Under the pieces are notes generated by a model. It did not search any database and was not told where the DNA came from. It saw only the letters and a list, made by a program, of their open reading frames with translations. The translations under genes and the position numbers were made by a program. From CAMWXW01 sp051650105 (lineage in GTDB: Bacteria > Desulfobacterota > Desulfovibrionia > Desulfovibrionales > Desulfovibrionaceae), in NCBI GenBank assembly GCA_051650105.1, contig JBOFIJ010000015.1, forward strand, positions 1 to 54,272: a stretch of 54,272 nucleotides of DNA, written 5' to 3'. Position 1 is the first letter of the stretch; each line of letters starts with the position of its first letter. Below, piece by piece: positions 9,000 through 18,880 of the stretch.

Positions 9000-11140
9000 G
9001 AAATATCTTGAATATTCTTTTGTACACTCCGTATATAATAAATTGTTTTACACTGCTGCTTCCACGCATACAAGATTGTCTCATAAATATCTCTTGCAGA
9101 AATATCACCATTTAAATCGAACATAAGCTCCATAGAAACACCTTGCGTTACCCACTTACTAACCTTGGATAATATCCTAATATAATCCTTTTGAGGCACC
9201 CTTTTCATGGGAGTATAATACCATTTTTTTGTTTTAATATATTTTGCCACACGTGGCACTGCACCACGTTGATTCTTCTCTACAAAAAATGTATCAAAAA
9301 TAGGCAATACTGAAGCAGAACACCCTAAAATAAGTGATGTTGACGTATTTGGTGCTACAGCCGTTAATTCACCATTAGCTATACCGTGTTTTCGAATAAG
9401 ATCTAATAATTCATCTATATATTCACTGTCTGCAAAACGTGAAGTAATATACTCTTCCCACGGCTTTAGTCTAAACCCTTCATATGCACCATATTCCTTT
9501 GCATAGAAAATAGAAGCCCTTATTGCTGAATACGTTATTTCTTTAAAGATAGTATTTACTTCTTCGTCCGATTCCGCATACAAAATTTCATTGTTAGCTA
9601 AGTAATCAGCTAGACCCGCAACACCAATACCAATAGTTCTATAGAAATTATTATGATTTTGTGCCTTGGCAATAGGAGCCATGCCAATATTTAATGCTCT
9701 GTTCAATAGCACAACAGCAAGACTGCTATATTGATGTATTTCCTGCACATTCATTTCAGAAATATTTAAAGAAATAAGGTTACATGTATGATCCATATTG
9801 TCTTTCATGCTAGAAAAACTTTCCATACACAAATTTCCGCAATCCACAACACCTGTTTCTTTATTCAAATTATTATTATTTGCTGTATCCCTGAAAAAAA
9901 TATAGGGCATTCCTGTTTCTATTTGTACTTTTAATATCTGTTTAAGTAAATCCCTAGCGGAAGGATAATAATGGCATAATGTGAGCTCTTTATTATTTTC
10001 TAAAGATTCATATGCCTTTGTGAATACATCACCAAAAAGTGCTGTAAGATCAATACCCACCTTTTCTAATACTTCGTTGGGACAATATGTCGTCCACGAT
10101 AATCCTGCCTCAACCCTTCGCATAAATTCGTCTGATACACACACCTGAGGATAGACATCATATGCCTTACCTCGCTGATCTCCATTTTCTGTTTGCAATT
10201 CCAAAAAGTGGTCTATATCGTTATGCCACGTATCGAGTGCAACAGTGACAGCCCCAGCACGTCTTCCTTGCTGATTCACTGCCACAGCTGTATCATTCAT
10301 TATTTTTACCCATGGGACGACTCCACCACTTACATTAGGAGTTTTACGTACAGAAGCACCCTTTGCTCGAATTCTCGATAAATGAACACCTATACCACCA
10401 CCTTCTTGGCTCACTTTTGCAATAGATTTCACGGTATCAAATATTGCATCGATACTATCATGTGCACGGGTGATAAAACAACTCGCTATATTTCTATTTT
10501 CAAAACGCAAATTTGCAAGCATTGGAGTAGCTAAAGAAATTTTACGAAGCGATAAGGCATTATAAATTTCCAAAACTTCTGAAATTTCACCTGACGAAGC
10601 CAAAACAACAGCTGTTAGCATAAACATCTCTTGTGGCAATTCTACCAAACGACCATTGGCATCATGGTGTAGATACCGCTCCACAAGCATGTTAGCACCT
10701 GCATAATCGTACACTAAATCTCTTTCTGGGTGAATTGAATTCAGCACCTCCTCCATTTTTTCTTTAGGAAAAGCATAAATATATGGATGATATCCCTTAT
10801 TTTCTATCCATGAAATATCTGATTTACTCTCTCTCTTTATATCTGAAGAATATGCACCAACTCGTTCTACTGCAACCTGATGCTGAATATCTAACATAAG
10901 AAGCCTTCCTGCCACGTATACCCAATCACTTTTATCATGTGATGCCTTTGAGATTGCTGAATAAATTAATCCCTTCTGTATATCTGCAGCCCGTATCTCT
11001 TCCACATAAACAGACTCAATACATGCTTCTAGTTCCATTGGATTAATATCTAATCCTTCTGTCGCAATTTCAATCTTTTCACGTATCTTATTAAGATCAA
11101 AAGCCTCTTTTGTTCCGTCGCGCAGTGTTACTGTTTTCAT
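8978..11140 (-). CDS. nrdA: Class Ia ribonucleoside-diphosphate reductase, alpha subunit
   Basis: Reduces ribonucleoside diphosphates to deoxyribonucleotides in the cytoplasm as the large subunit of the oxygen-dependent class I enzyme. 720 residues. An N-terminal ATP-cone (about 1-90, TVTLRDGTKEAFDLNKI) gives allosteric control. The catalytic core has the thiyl-radical loop NLCME with Cys438 (equivalent to Cys439 of E. coli), the redox cysteines in IASCF and TCNLISLN, the radical-transfer pair Tyr701-Tyr702 and the C-terminal CSSC pair at 715/718. The start is set at ATG 11140 because GGGGAG lies at the right distance upstream; an earlier in-frame ATG at 11176 would overlap nrdB. The gene follows nrdB by 16 bases, so the two are cotranscribed. 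Confidence 0.95.
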   Translation of the reverse strand: MKTVTLRDGTKEAFDLNKIREKIEIATEGLDINPMELEACIESVYVEEIRAADIQKGLIYSAISKASHDKSDWVYVAGRLLMLDIQHQVAVERVGAYSSDIKRESKSDISWIENKGYHPYIYAFPKEKMEEVLNSIHPERDLVYDYAGANMLVERYLHHDANGRLVELPQEMFMLTAVVLASSGEISEVLEIYNALSLRKISLATPMLANLRFENRNIASCFITRAHDSIDAIFDTVKSIAKVSQEGGGIGVHLSRIRAKGASVRKTPNVSGGVVPWVKIMNDTAVAVNQQGRRAGAVTVALDTWHNDIDHFLELQTENGDQRGKAYDVYPQVCVSDEFMRRVEAGLSWTTYCPNEVLEKVGIDLTALFGDVFTKAYESLENNKELTLCHYYPSARDLLKQILKVQIETGMPYIFFRDTANNNNLNKETGVVDCGNLCMESFSSMKDNMDHTCNLISLNISEMNVQEIHQYSSLAVVLLNRALNIGMAPIAKAQNHNNFYRTIGIGVAGLADYLANNEILYAESDEEVNTIFKEITYSAIRASIFYAKEYGAYEGFRLKPWEEYITSRFADSEYIDELLDLIRKHGIANGELTAVAPNTSTSLILGCSASVLPIFDTFFVEKNQRGAVPRVAKYIKTKKWYYTPMKRVPQKDYIRILSKVSKWVTQGVSMELMFDLNGDISARDIYETILYAWKQQCKTIYYIRSVQKNIQDISCSSCAN

Positions 11141-11156
11141 AGATACTCCCCATACA

Positions 11157-12185
11157 TTAAAAATCTTCCCAACCATCCACAGCAGAACTCATGTTATATG
11201 CTGTCACAGTTCCTTCAAAAAAATTGGATTTTACATCACCACTACCTTCTGTATCTGCAAATCTCATTAAATGTTCATAGGGATTTTTTTGTGGTTCATA
11301 TAAAGGACTATAACCTAAAAGGGCGCTTCTATTGTTAGCCAACCATCTTGTATATTGCTGCGTCGTTGCCGAAGAAACTCCCAGAATACCATTGCCAACT
11401 ATTGAATCTGTCCAACGTATTTCCATTTCCACAGCATCTTTCATTAACTTAGTATATGTTTCTTCTATAGCGAGGTCTGGATTTTCTTCCTGCAAAGCAA
11501 TAATAATATTCTTAAATAATGTCACATGAGATAATTCATCCCTATTTATCAAACGCATTATGTCCGATGTTCCAAGCATTTTATTCCTACTGGCCAATAG
11601 ATAAAAGAAATTAAATCCATTATAAAAGTATAACGATTCCAAAATAAAATTAGAAAGTATAACAGTCAGGAAATTTTGTGAGTTTTGGTTATCTAAAAAT
11701 GCTTGATAATATTCTGCTACTAGGCTATTTCTTTCAAATAGTATAGGATCATCTCTCCATTTATCATATAAATCATTTCTCTTTTCTATAGGGATTATGC
11801 TTTCTAGCATGTATTGATAGGATTGAGAATGCACAGCTTCTTGAAATGTTTGTATTGCTAACAATAAATTAATTTCTGGAGCTGTTATACAAGATGAAAT
11901 ATTAGGGAGATTATTCGTTTGTATGCTATCTAAAAATATTAAAAATGCCAATATTCCATCGTAGGCTGTACGTTCTTCTTCTGTTAATGCTGTATAGTCA
12001 TTCTTATCCTTAGATAAATCTATTTTTTCTGGGATCCAAAAATTGGCCATCATTATCCTATACATCTGATTCGCCCATGTATACTTCACATTATTTAAGT
12101 TAAAGATATTCGTTGTATTACCATTAATAATTCTACGGGCATTTATACTATCATCACCAGATGGATTAAACAATTTCTTATACAT
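11157..12185 (-). CDS. nrdB: Class Ia ribonucleoside-diphosphate reductase, beta subunit
   Basis: Supplies the diiron-tyrosyl radical to NrdA. 342 residues. Metal ligands are readable in order: Asp86 (FLDSIQ), Glu116 and His119 (EAVHSQSY), Glu183 (ILESLY), Glu217 and His220 (RDELSHV). The radical tyrosine is present as Tyr123, four residues after His119, so this is a tyrosyl-radical enzyme rather than the Phe-substituted class Ic. The start at 12185 is preceded by AAGGAG; the longer frame to 12206 has no such site. First gene of the nrdB-nrdA operon; its promoter should lie in the long gap upstream. A class Ia enzyme needs oxygen, which is notable in a sulfate-reducer lineage. Confidence 0.95.
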   Translation of the reverse strand: MYKKLFNPSGDDSINARRIINGNTTNIFNLNNVKYTWANQMYRIMMANFWIPEKIDLSKDKNDYTALTEEERTAYDGILAFLIFLDSIQTNNLPNISSCITAPEINLLLAIQTFQEAVHSQSYQYMLESIIPIEKRNDLYDKWRDDPILFERNSLVAEYYQAFLDNQNSQNFLTVILSNFILESLYFYNGFNFFYLLASRNKMLGTSDIMRLINRDELSHVTLFKNIIIALQEENPDLAIEETYTKLMKDAVEMEIRWTDSIVGNGILGVSSATTQQYTRWLANNRSALLGYSPLYEPQKNPYEHLMRFADTEGSGDVKSNFFEGTVTAYNMSSAVDGWEDF

Positions 12186-13066
12186 TGTATTCTCCTTAAC
12201 AATCACATACTTCCTACTATAGCCACAAATAGCCCACCATTTTTCCCTCGCATTCGTTCCTATTCTCCTAATTTTTTATTAAGCATTGCACCCCTATTCA
12301 CTATAACCACGAAAAACAAAACCCTCAATTTCTTTCTGTACTATTGCTATATATATAAAACAACTTCATTTTTATATTTTACACTGTTGAAAAACACAAT
12401 AATAACGTATTTTTGCTTCTGTTTATTTTAGGAAGAAAATCCTTGCATCCTACATGGACGCGAACTCGCATCATTATACCATCTAAATACTATCTTGTCT
12501 AGTATGTATAATACACAACTAATCCCCATCTCTTCACTTGATACACATAGAAAAACCTTCTCTTAGAACACTCAAATGCCATATTGTCTAATTCTATTTT
12601 TTTCATAATTCACTATATCAGTCCTCTCGTTCTTCTCAATTTTCTTCATATATTTTTTTCTTCTTTAGAGGGAATATCCCTACCTATCATTTTCTTATAT
12701 TAAAAGAAATGGTAGCCTCATATTGCACAATTGCGTCACCATCATATTTCACATAATACATGTAACTACACAATAGTCTTATCACAGCATTGCTCACAAT
12801 GTGCTTTCTTATACAATATCAATCACTCTACCCTTGATTCTTTTCCTATACCACGTATTGTATCTATGTATTTACAGTACACATCATGCTTTTTGTGCTC
12901 TATTCAAAAGAACACCATCTCTCTTTGCAAGATAGAATCTCTGGCGATAGATAACATTATTTCACACAAACAGAGTATTATTTCACACGTTCTTGGCACA
13001 GATCTTGATCAATCAGGCCCATATATACTTATGGTATCCACGCATATTACTTAAGGTAGCCATTTT
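12186..13066. other. Long AT-rich intergenic region
   Basis: About 880 bases between divergently transcribed nrdB and the glycosyltransferase gene. It must hold both promoters. An open frame at 12731-13054 encodes a His/Ser/Cys-rich, low-quality product without a ribosome site and is not counted as a gene. I looked for an NrdR box pair near nrdB and could not support one. It may be decayed former coding sequence. Confidence 0.5.
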
Positions 13067-15193
13067 ATGACATCTTCATCTCAACAAAACAATATCCCGA
13101 TTCTTAGTGTTATTATGCCCATATACAATGTTGAAAATACTATTGCTTTTGCTCTTGAATCTGTTCATATGCAAAAAACCTCCTTCGCATATGAAATAAT
13201 AATTATTGACGATGCTTCCACAGATAATACCATAAAGATTGTGCAAGAATATGCCAATATATATAGAGTTATAACGCTACTTATAAAGAAGCAAAATCTT
13301 GGTAAAGCTGATTCCATGTTTATGGCATATAAAAAAATTATGTCGCAATATTTTACAGTACTAGATGGCGATGATTTTTATACAGAGTGCCATGCTTTAC
13401 AAAGACGCTTTGATTTTCTTGAAAATCATCCCAACCATTTTGCTGTTGGGCAATCTTGTTTTCAAATTAAAAACAATACCGCAACAAGCATTTTCCCAGA
13501 TCCTGATACAACAAAAATTTTCTATTATCCTGCAGAACATTCTTTGCGTTCTATCTACACACATACATCTTCAATATTATATAGAAATTATTTTACTTCA
13601 TCTCCTCCAGAAATACTCCAATTACCCCATATGCGTGGAGATACTGCTCTTTTTATCTATTTAGCTCTCACAAGCAAAAAGGATTTTTCTTGTATACCTC
13701 TTGCCTCAAGTTGTTACAATATGCATGGTAACGGAATTTGGACTTCCCTTGCAAAAGAAGAAAAAAATGATCTTACAAAAAAGATGTTCACCACGTTATC
13801 TTCTTGCACAACAACAGAAAATGAAGACAACTATTTAGAAAAACGATTCCTCCTAAGCTTAGATTACAGCACAACAGAAAATACTAACGACTTTCCTTCT
13901 ATGCAATACCCTCATGAAACAATGCTAAACCATATTGCAAAATTACTTTCAGAAATACCTCCTCTTCACAATATTCAGAAAATACCTCCTCCTATAATAA
14001 CAATGAAAAATATAAATCTCCTCTGTGCTGGTATTGGTAAAATTATTGCTTTTGAGGAGAAAATACATATCACCAATAAAGTCTACAAAAATAATTGTAT
14101 TGGAATACTCCTTTCCGGATTTGACGTAAACAATAAAGAATCCTTCCACTATATATCTTCCTTCATTGAAACGTTTCGAGCACAGAAAAAGGAAATATAT
14201 ATTTTTTCTTCAGGAATTATACCTGAAAGTAAAAAAATTTTTGATCAATACTTTAATTACGATGGAATTTATTATAGTGAAGTGCCGTTAGAAAAGTGTG
14301 ATGGATATTTTACAAAGTGCATTAGATTTCTCCTTCAACAAATTACACATATTGCGCCAGAACAGCTCTATTCTTTTTTACACTATACAGATTGTATTGC
14401 TACTAGTGTGTTACAAAAAGGCATTGCCAAAGAAATTATTTCTCTTTTTCCCATTAATGCTACAATAGCACTTTCCCATACACTTGCTGTCTTCGATTCC
14501 ATTATTACACAATGCACCACACAATCCAACATTTTTTCCAATGCATCAACAACATCCTCTCCCCCTATTTCTGTACTTCATATACCTATTAGCAGTACAA
14601 TAAAAAGCCCACATAAACACTATTCTCCAACCCACATACAGAGGCACACAGCCTCACATTCCATTCCCTTTACTATACCTAATACTTCTTATAAATATGC
14701 TTATGAAACTGTTATCCCAAATATGTTACACCACACAAAAGGCGTTCATTTCCACTATGGCTTTCTTAGTGAAAGCCTCCTTTCTTCTCTTTATCACAAC
14801 CTTGAAACACTACACGTCCCTTTGGATAATTTTGTTTATCTACCACAAATATCTTCTTCAATTGAAGATATTCTTGAAAGAAAAATAGATATTTATATTC
14901 AACCATTTCCCTATATTTCTATTCAAAGAACGATAGATCTTAGTTACCTTGGTATACCCATAATTGATCACTTTTCCACTCATTGGCTTTGTTCTGGAAC
15001 ACATTGGCATACGCCAACACTATCTTGGAAAAGCCCTGTACAACTATACAAAATTGTATCCACTATCTCAAATGAAGAGCTTCTCACCCTTTCAAAAGAA
15101 AATTCTTATCACAGTCAACAACAAAATACATATGATATATTTTTTGAAACACTATCAAAACTTTCTTCAACTAAAAAAGAATCTCCTTTCTAA
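13067..15193 (+). CDS. Two-domain glycosyltransferase (GT2 N-terminus plus GT-B-like C-terminus)
   Basis: A 708-residue cytoplasmic glycosyltransferase. Residues about 8-260 are a GT-A family 2 module: SVIMPIYNVENTI nucleotide-binding start, IIIDDASTDNT and a LDGDDFY metal-binding DXD motif near residue 100. The part from about 340 to 700 contains Rossmann-like segments (CIGILLSGFDVN, FVYLPQISSS, YLGIPIIDHF) like the second half of GT-B enzymes and protein O-glycosyltransferase-type proteins. The first domain probably transfers a sugar; the acceptor (O-antigen, flagellin or another surface glycan) cannot be told. AAGG lies 11-14 bases before the ATG. It stands alone, not in a polysaccharide cluster. 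Confidence 0.75.
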   Translation: MTSSSQQNNIPILSVIMPIYNVENTIAFALESVHMQKTSFAYEIIIIDDASTDNTIKIVQEYANIYRVITLLIKKQNLGKADSMFMAYKKIMSQYFTVLDGDDFYTECHALQRRFDFLENHPNHFAVGQSCFQIKNNTATSIFPDPDTTKIFYYPAEHSLRSIYTHTSSILYRNYFTSSPPEILQLPHMRGDTALFIYLALTSKKDFSCIPLASSCYNMHGNGIWTSLAKEEKNDLTKKMFTTLSSCTTTENEDNYLEKRFLLSLDYSTTENTNDFPSMQYPHETMLNHIAKLLSEIPPLHNIQKIPPPIITMKNINLLCAGIGKIIAFEEKIHITNKVYKNNCIGILLSGFDVNNKESFHYISSFIETFRAQKKEIYIFSSGIIPESKKIFDQYFNYDGIYYSEVPLEKCDGYFTKCIRFLLQQITHIAPEQLYSFLHYTDCIATSVLQKGIAKEIISLFPINATIALSHTLAVFDSIITQCTTQSNIFSNASTTSSPPISVLHIPISSTIKSPHKHYSPTHIQRHTASHSIPFTIPNTSYKYAYETVIPNMLHHTKGVHFHYGFLSESLLSSLYHNLETLHVPLDNFVYLPQISSSIEDILERKIDIYIQPFPYISIQRTIDLSYLGIPIIDHFSTHWLCSGTHWHTPTLSWKSPVQLYKIVSTISNEELLTLSKENSYHSQQQNTYDIFFETLSKLSSTKKESPF

Positions 15194-15445
15194 AAATTAT
15201 GTCTATAGTGCCTCTTTAACATACCATTTCCTCACAAAAAAAATGCTCGCTATACGAATTATTACTGTATTCCCCCATATCAATTTCACATATACACATT
15301 TATGCTAAGAAAACGATCTTTCAGTTTCACGTTGAGCTATATATTATTTGCATGAACTTGTTATTGAAAAAGAAATCATTATCTCCTCTTGAAAAAATAT
15401 AAAAAATTACCTACACTTAAGCACATATTTTCCCTAGGAGCTAAT

Positions 15446-15946
15446 ATGATTAAAAAAATAATTCTCGTTTTACTGTGCATCACTATTCCCTCTGCTCTAT
15501 TCTTCTTTTCTTATACAAACGAAGAAACGAGTTCTTTTATTAGTTTGCATGAAAATGGAGCAACCAAAGAACATGGCACTATGAAGGAAAATAATAAACA
15601 TGGTTTATGGAAAATATATAGTGATACTGGTACACTGTTAGAAGAGATAACATATAAAAATAACAAAAAAAATGGACCTTGGAAAGAATATTATCCAAGT
15701 GGTGCTATGAAAAAAATAGGTTCCTATAAAAATGATCTTAGAGAAGGACTTTATAAATCTTTTTACGAAGACGGCACTGTACAGCTTAAAGGTATTTGGA
15801 AAAATGGACAAGCAGATGGAATTTGGAAAGAATATTATCCAAGTGGTGCTCTTGAAAGAACAGAAGACTGGGAAGACGGTAGAATATATTCTTCAACAAA
15901 CTATAATGAAGATGGTTCTGAACAAATAAGAGCTATGCCTTTTTAA
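15446..15946 (+). CDS. MORN-repeat exported protein
   Basis: A 166-residue protein with an N-terminal hydrophobic signal or anchor (about 2-22) and then tandem MORN_2-type repeats of roughly 22-24 residues (G.WK.YY.SG pattern: NKHGLWKIYSDTG, KNGPWKEYYPSG, REGLYKSFYEDG, ADGIWKEYYPSG). Such repeats are common in YwqK-like and effector-like proteins and usually mediate binding; no enzyme motif is visible. The start is ATG 15446 because AGGAG lies five bases before it; an earlier in-frame ATG at 15389 lacks one. Two of the repeats are encoded by an exactly repeated 28-base sequence. Probable location: periplasm or outer surface. Specific function unknown. Confidence 0.75.
   Translation: MIKKIILVLLCITIPSALFFFSYTNEETSSFISLHENGATKEHGTMKENNKHGLWKIYSDTGTLLEEITYKNNKKNGPWKEYYPSGAMKKIGSYKNDLREGLYKSFYEDGTVQLKGIWKNGQADGIWKEYYPSGALERTEDWEDGRIYSSTNYNEDGSEQIRAMPF
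15679..15850 (+). repeat. 28-base exact direct repeat inside MORN gene
   Basis: Positions 15679-15706 and 15823-15850 are identical over 28 bases and encode WKEYYPSGA both times. They lie 144 bases (48 codons) apart, that is two MORN units. Exact nucleotide identity suggests recent duplication or gene conversion rather than selection on protein alone. Confidence 0.8.
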
Positions 15947-16357
15947 TTCTCACACATAAAGAATATTTGTATTGTGATTTGTAATTCTTAAAAAAACCAC
16001 TGCCCTTGGCTTCATTCATGCGATATTTAGGATGTCAATATACAATACTCATAACCATAGTACAATAATTACTAGCACTATTCCCGTAAGAAAAGCAATA
16101 CTTCCCATTATATAAGCACACGCAATACCCATTTCTAGAAAAAATTCTTATGGCTAGAGCTTTCATATTTCTAAATATTTTTTACTCTTCACACACCTCG
16201 TTTTTCCCTCAATGCACAACTACCTTCGCCGCTATTTTTTCTACGTACTGTGACAATTTTTTCCATAGAAAAGGGCCCAAACAACACCGCACTAAAATAT
16301 CACGTTGGTACCATTTGAGCCCTACATACCCGTATATTAGACACACAAGCTATGCTT
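15947..16357. other. Intergenic region upstream of tRNA-Arg (3' side)
   Basis: About 410 bases between the MORN gene and the 3' end of a minus-strand tRNA. An open frame spanning 16150-16461 runs through the tRNA gene and is not credible. No other structure was recognised. Confidence 0.5.
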
Positions 16358-16434
16358 TGGCGCGCTTGGGAAGAGTCGAACTCCCGACCAAGAGCTTAGA
16401 AGGCTCCTGCTCTATCCATCTGAGCTACAAGCGC
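16358..16434 (-). tRNA. tRNA-Arg (anticodon TCT)
   Basis: The minus strand folds as a full cloverleaf: acceptor GCGCTTG/CAAGCGC, D-stem GCTC/GAGC, anticodon stem GGAGC/GCTCT with loop CTTCTAA (anticodon TCT), T-arm GGGAG TTCGACT CTTCC, discriminator G and an encoded CCA. 77 bases. It reads AGA codons, common in this AT-rich DNA. Confidence 0.95.
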
Positions 16435-16619
16435 ACACCACCTTGTACCCCATTTTATTAGAGAAGTCAACAAAGCTTTTCTATTTTCTTATATATATTT
16501 CTCTTTATCTCACTACTAGAACACGTATTAGTTTTTATTTTTTCTTTACGTGCTCTTCTTGTTTATTTCTTATAAATGTGCTACTAACTTAAAAGAAGAA
16601 AATATACAAAGGTTCTGAC

Positions 16620-18179
16620 ATGAATGACAAAGAAATCCTAGAAGAAATCGTTTCTCTCGATGAACAAATTTTTTCCATTGTGAAACAAAGATCTTCTCTT
16701 CTTGCTCACATCCGAACAAAAGGCTATATCCTTCCCGAAACAGAAAAAGTTCTTAGAAAACATTGGGAAGAAATGTCTAGCAATCTAACAAAAGATAATG
16801 CTTTTGTACGAACCTTCTTCAAAATTTTACAACAAGTCGAAATACAGAATGCTGGAGATCTTATTCCCGGAAAATTTCTCCTTACCCCCTCAAAAAGAGA
16901 AGCTGCATTCTTATTACATGGCTTTGTTAATGCAGACATGGCTTTCCTTGCACTTCTTCTCTCTACTAGTATGAAAACACCTCTCACACTCAATTTTGTC
17001 AACATTGATGATTCCCTATTCTCTACCATAAAAATGTTACAAAGCCTTGGAGCTTCTCTCTCTTGGGAGGAAAAATCTATATCTCTTTCTTCCGTAAACC
17101 TCGATTTTCACAATAAAATTATCCATCTACAAAGCAGTGAAAAAGCATTATATGCAGCACTCGCCCTCTCTACACTACATTCTGGATATTGTAAATATGT
17201 TGGCGATCTCACACTTGAACTTCTTAATGTACGCCCAATAAGAGATTTCTTGATGTGTCTTGGAATACGCATAACATCTCTTAAAGGCACAGGATTACCT
17301 ATTCGTGTTGAAAGTGTTCAGCAGATTCCACAACACACTCTCGAAATCTCTGAATCCGCACCACTCTACCTCATTCTTACACTCTTTGCCGTTGCACCCG
17401 CTTGGGGAAATACAATTCATATTTCATTTATGCACCACAAAGACAAAGAATATATTAGGGAAATTATTTGTTCCCTATATTCTTTTATGAATATAACTCA
17501 TGAGAATTCTGATTATTCTTTTACTATCTTTCCCACAGAACGCAGTGTTATCGCAACAAAGCCCATAATACCATTGGACCCATATTGTGCCTTTCTTCAA
17601 CTCTTAGTCCCGTATTTCACATCAGGATATGCTTCTTTGCAAGGCACTTTGAGCGATGATACGCTCTCGCGTTCCGTGCTTACAACATTGGAAAATTTAG
17701 GACTCTCTGTCTCCATACATGACAATATAATTACTTCTAAAAAAACGACTGCTTTACAGAAGATACTCTTCACTGAATTACCTGAACCATTCTTTCCCCT
17801 ATTACTCACCGTTTTTATATCGTATGCGAAACAAAATGAAGGTGTCCCACTACCTTCTTTTCCACAATCATTACCCTTAGATGAAATTGATAGCTTTTTG
17901 GAAACACTTTCTATAGAGAGAAAAGGATCATTTCTCTTATTTCCAAAAAATACTCCTTCACAGTCTTGGGTTGCTCCTTCTGCTTACTGGATTGTTGGGT
18001 ACGCCTATGTCGCTTTTATTTTTCCCTCCATTATACTTGCTAACCCAAGTGATATTACACAGATATTCCCTCATTTTTGGCGTTTTTATAATGCACTTCC
18101 TTCACCACAGAATGCACCAGAATCCATTATAGAAAAAAAGATTCCACATAAAACAACTCGGCGACTCTTTCTTAAATAA
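16620..18179 (+). CDS. Chorismate mutase-like / divergent EPSP synthase-like fusion
   Basis: 519 residues. Residues 1-75 look like an AroQ-type helical chorismate mutase (LDEQIFSIVKQRSSLLAHI). Residues about 80-505 match the EPSP synthase (AroA) fold: SK at 91-92 in the position of the GSKS loop, NVRPIRDFL for the E. coli ERPIGDL region, and a C-terminal ANPSDITQIFPHFW like DP..v.KtFP.yf. Many catalytic or PEP/shikimate-binding residues of AroA are missing: the second Ser and Arg of the GSKSxxxR loop, the GTAMRP loop, the SSQ motif, KExDR, DHR and the C-terminal Lys (Gln here). It may be a strongly divergent AroA specific to this lineage or a non-catalytic paralogue. AAAGG precedes the ATG by about 8 bases. 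Monocistronic between two tRNAs. Confidence 0.65.
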   Translation: MNDKEILEEIVSLDEQIFSIVKQRSSLLAHIRTKGYILPETEKVLRKHWEEMSSNLTKDNAFVRTFFKILQQVEIQNAGDLIPGKFLLTPSKREAAFLLHGFVNADMAFLALLLSTSMKTPLTLNFVNIDDSLFSTIKMLQSLGASLSWEEKSISLSSVNLDFHNKIIHLQSSEKALYAALALSTLHSGYCKYVGDLTLELLNVRPIRDFLMCLGIRITSLKGTGLPIRVESVQQIPQHTLEISESAPLYLILTLFAVAPAWGNTIHISFMHHKDKEYIREIICSLYSFMNITHENSDYSFTIFPTERSVIATKPIIPLDPYCAFLQLLVPYFTSGYASLQGTLSDDTLSRSVLTTLENLGLSVSIHDNIITSKKTTALQKILFTELPEPFFPLLLTVFISYAKQNEGVPLPSFPQSLPLDEIDSFLETLSIERKGSFLLFPKNTPSQSWVAPSAYWIVGYAYVAFIFPSIILANPSDITQIFPHFWRFYNALPSPQNAPESIIEKKIPHKTTRRLFLK

Positions 18180-18742
18180 ATGCCATAGTTTTTATCTCTA
18201 TAGCGTATCGTACTACTCTATAAAATGTCGTCAATACACACGTGTAATACATACTCTTACCTTAATATGATAACAGACAGCTCTGTTTTTCAAGGGGTAT
18301 AATTATATCTTTTAACCTTTTTTCATAGAAAATACCTTATATTCTCTAGAAAATAATATCTCGAAAATAAGGCAAGATTATTATGATATTCAAATCCTCA
18401 ATATCTACCAATGCCACTTAAAAGTATTACTTCTCGTGAAGAACTTCTTCATCTTATTTTGGTAATAACAAATATTCTTTCTCAGAATTACCTATTCTTA
18501 TTTTTAACGACGTAGAAATAAATAAACAGAAACACACAAAGAAGTCTCTCGCCATTACATTAATAGTAAAACTCATACGATAATATTGTATTCAAAAAAA
18601 TCTATTTTTCCAATCAACCATACTATATTATCTTCACAAAAATAGATCTATACAATGGCGTTACACAAAATTTTTACAATAAAAAAGAGTGGAGTAGCAC
18701 TCTTCTTCTCTATAAATAGAAATATTATTCTCTTATATTATA
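18180..18742. other. Intergenic region between AroA-like gene and tRNA-Asp
   Basis: About 560 AT-rich bases with no gene that I can support. A partial inverted repeat (CCTTAT near 18335, ATAAGG near 18367) is too weak to call. The region should contain the terminator of the AroA-like gene, but I cannot identify it. Confidence 0.5.
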
Positions 18743-18819
<77 letters not shown>

Positions 18820-18880
18820 ACTCATGGAGCTATTTATACAATAACATCATTCACTTGTCAAGCCTTTTTATACCTTATTT

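Noticed and set aside
12301..12420. Possible NrdR boxes upstream of nrdB
   Set aside because: AT-rich palindromic-looking bits, but no pair matching the known box at proper spacing.
12731..13054. 107-codon frame before the glycosyltransferase
   Set aside because: His/Ser/Cys-rich composition, no ribosome site and no recognisable pattern.
16150..16461. 103-codon frame
   Set aside because: Runs across the tRNA-Arg gene.
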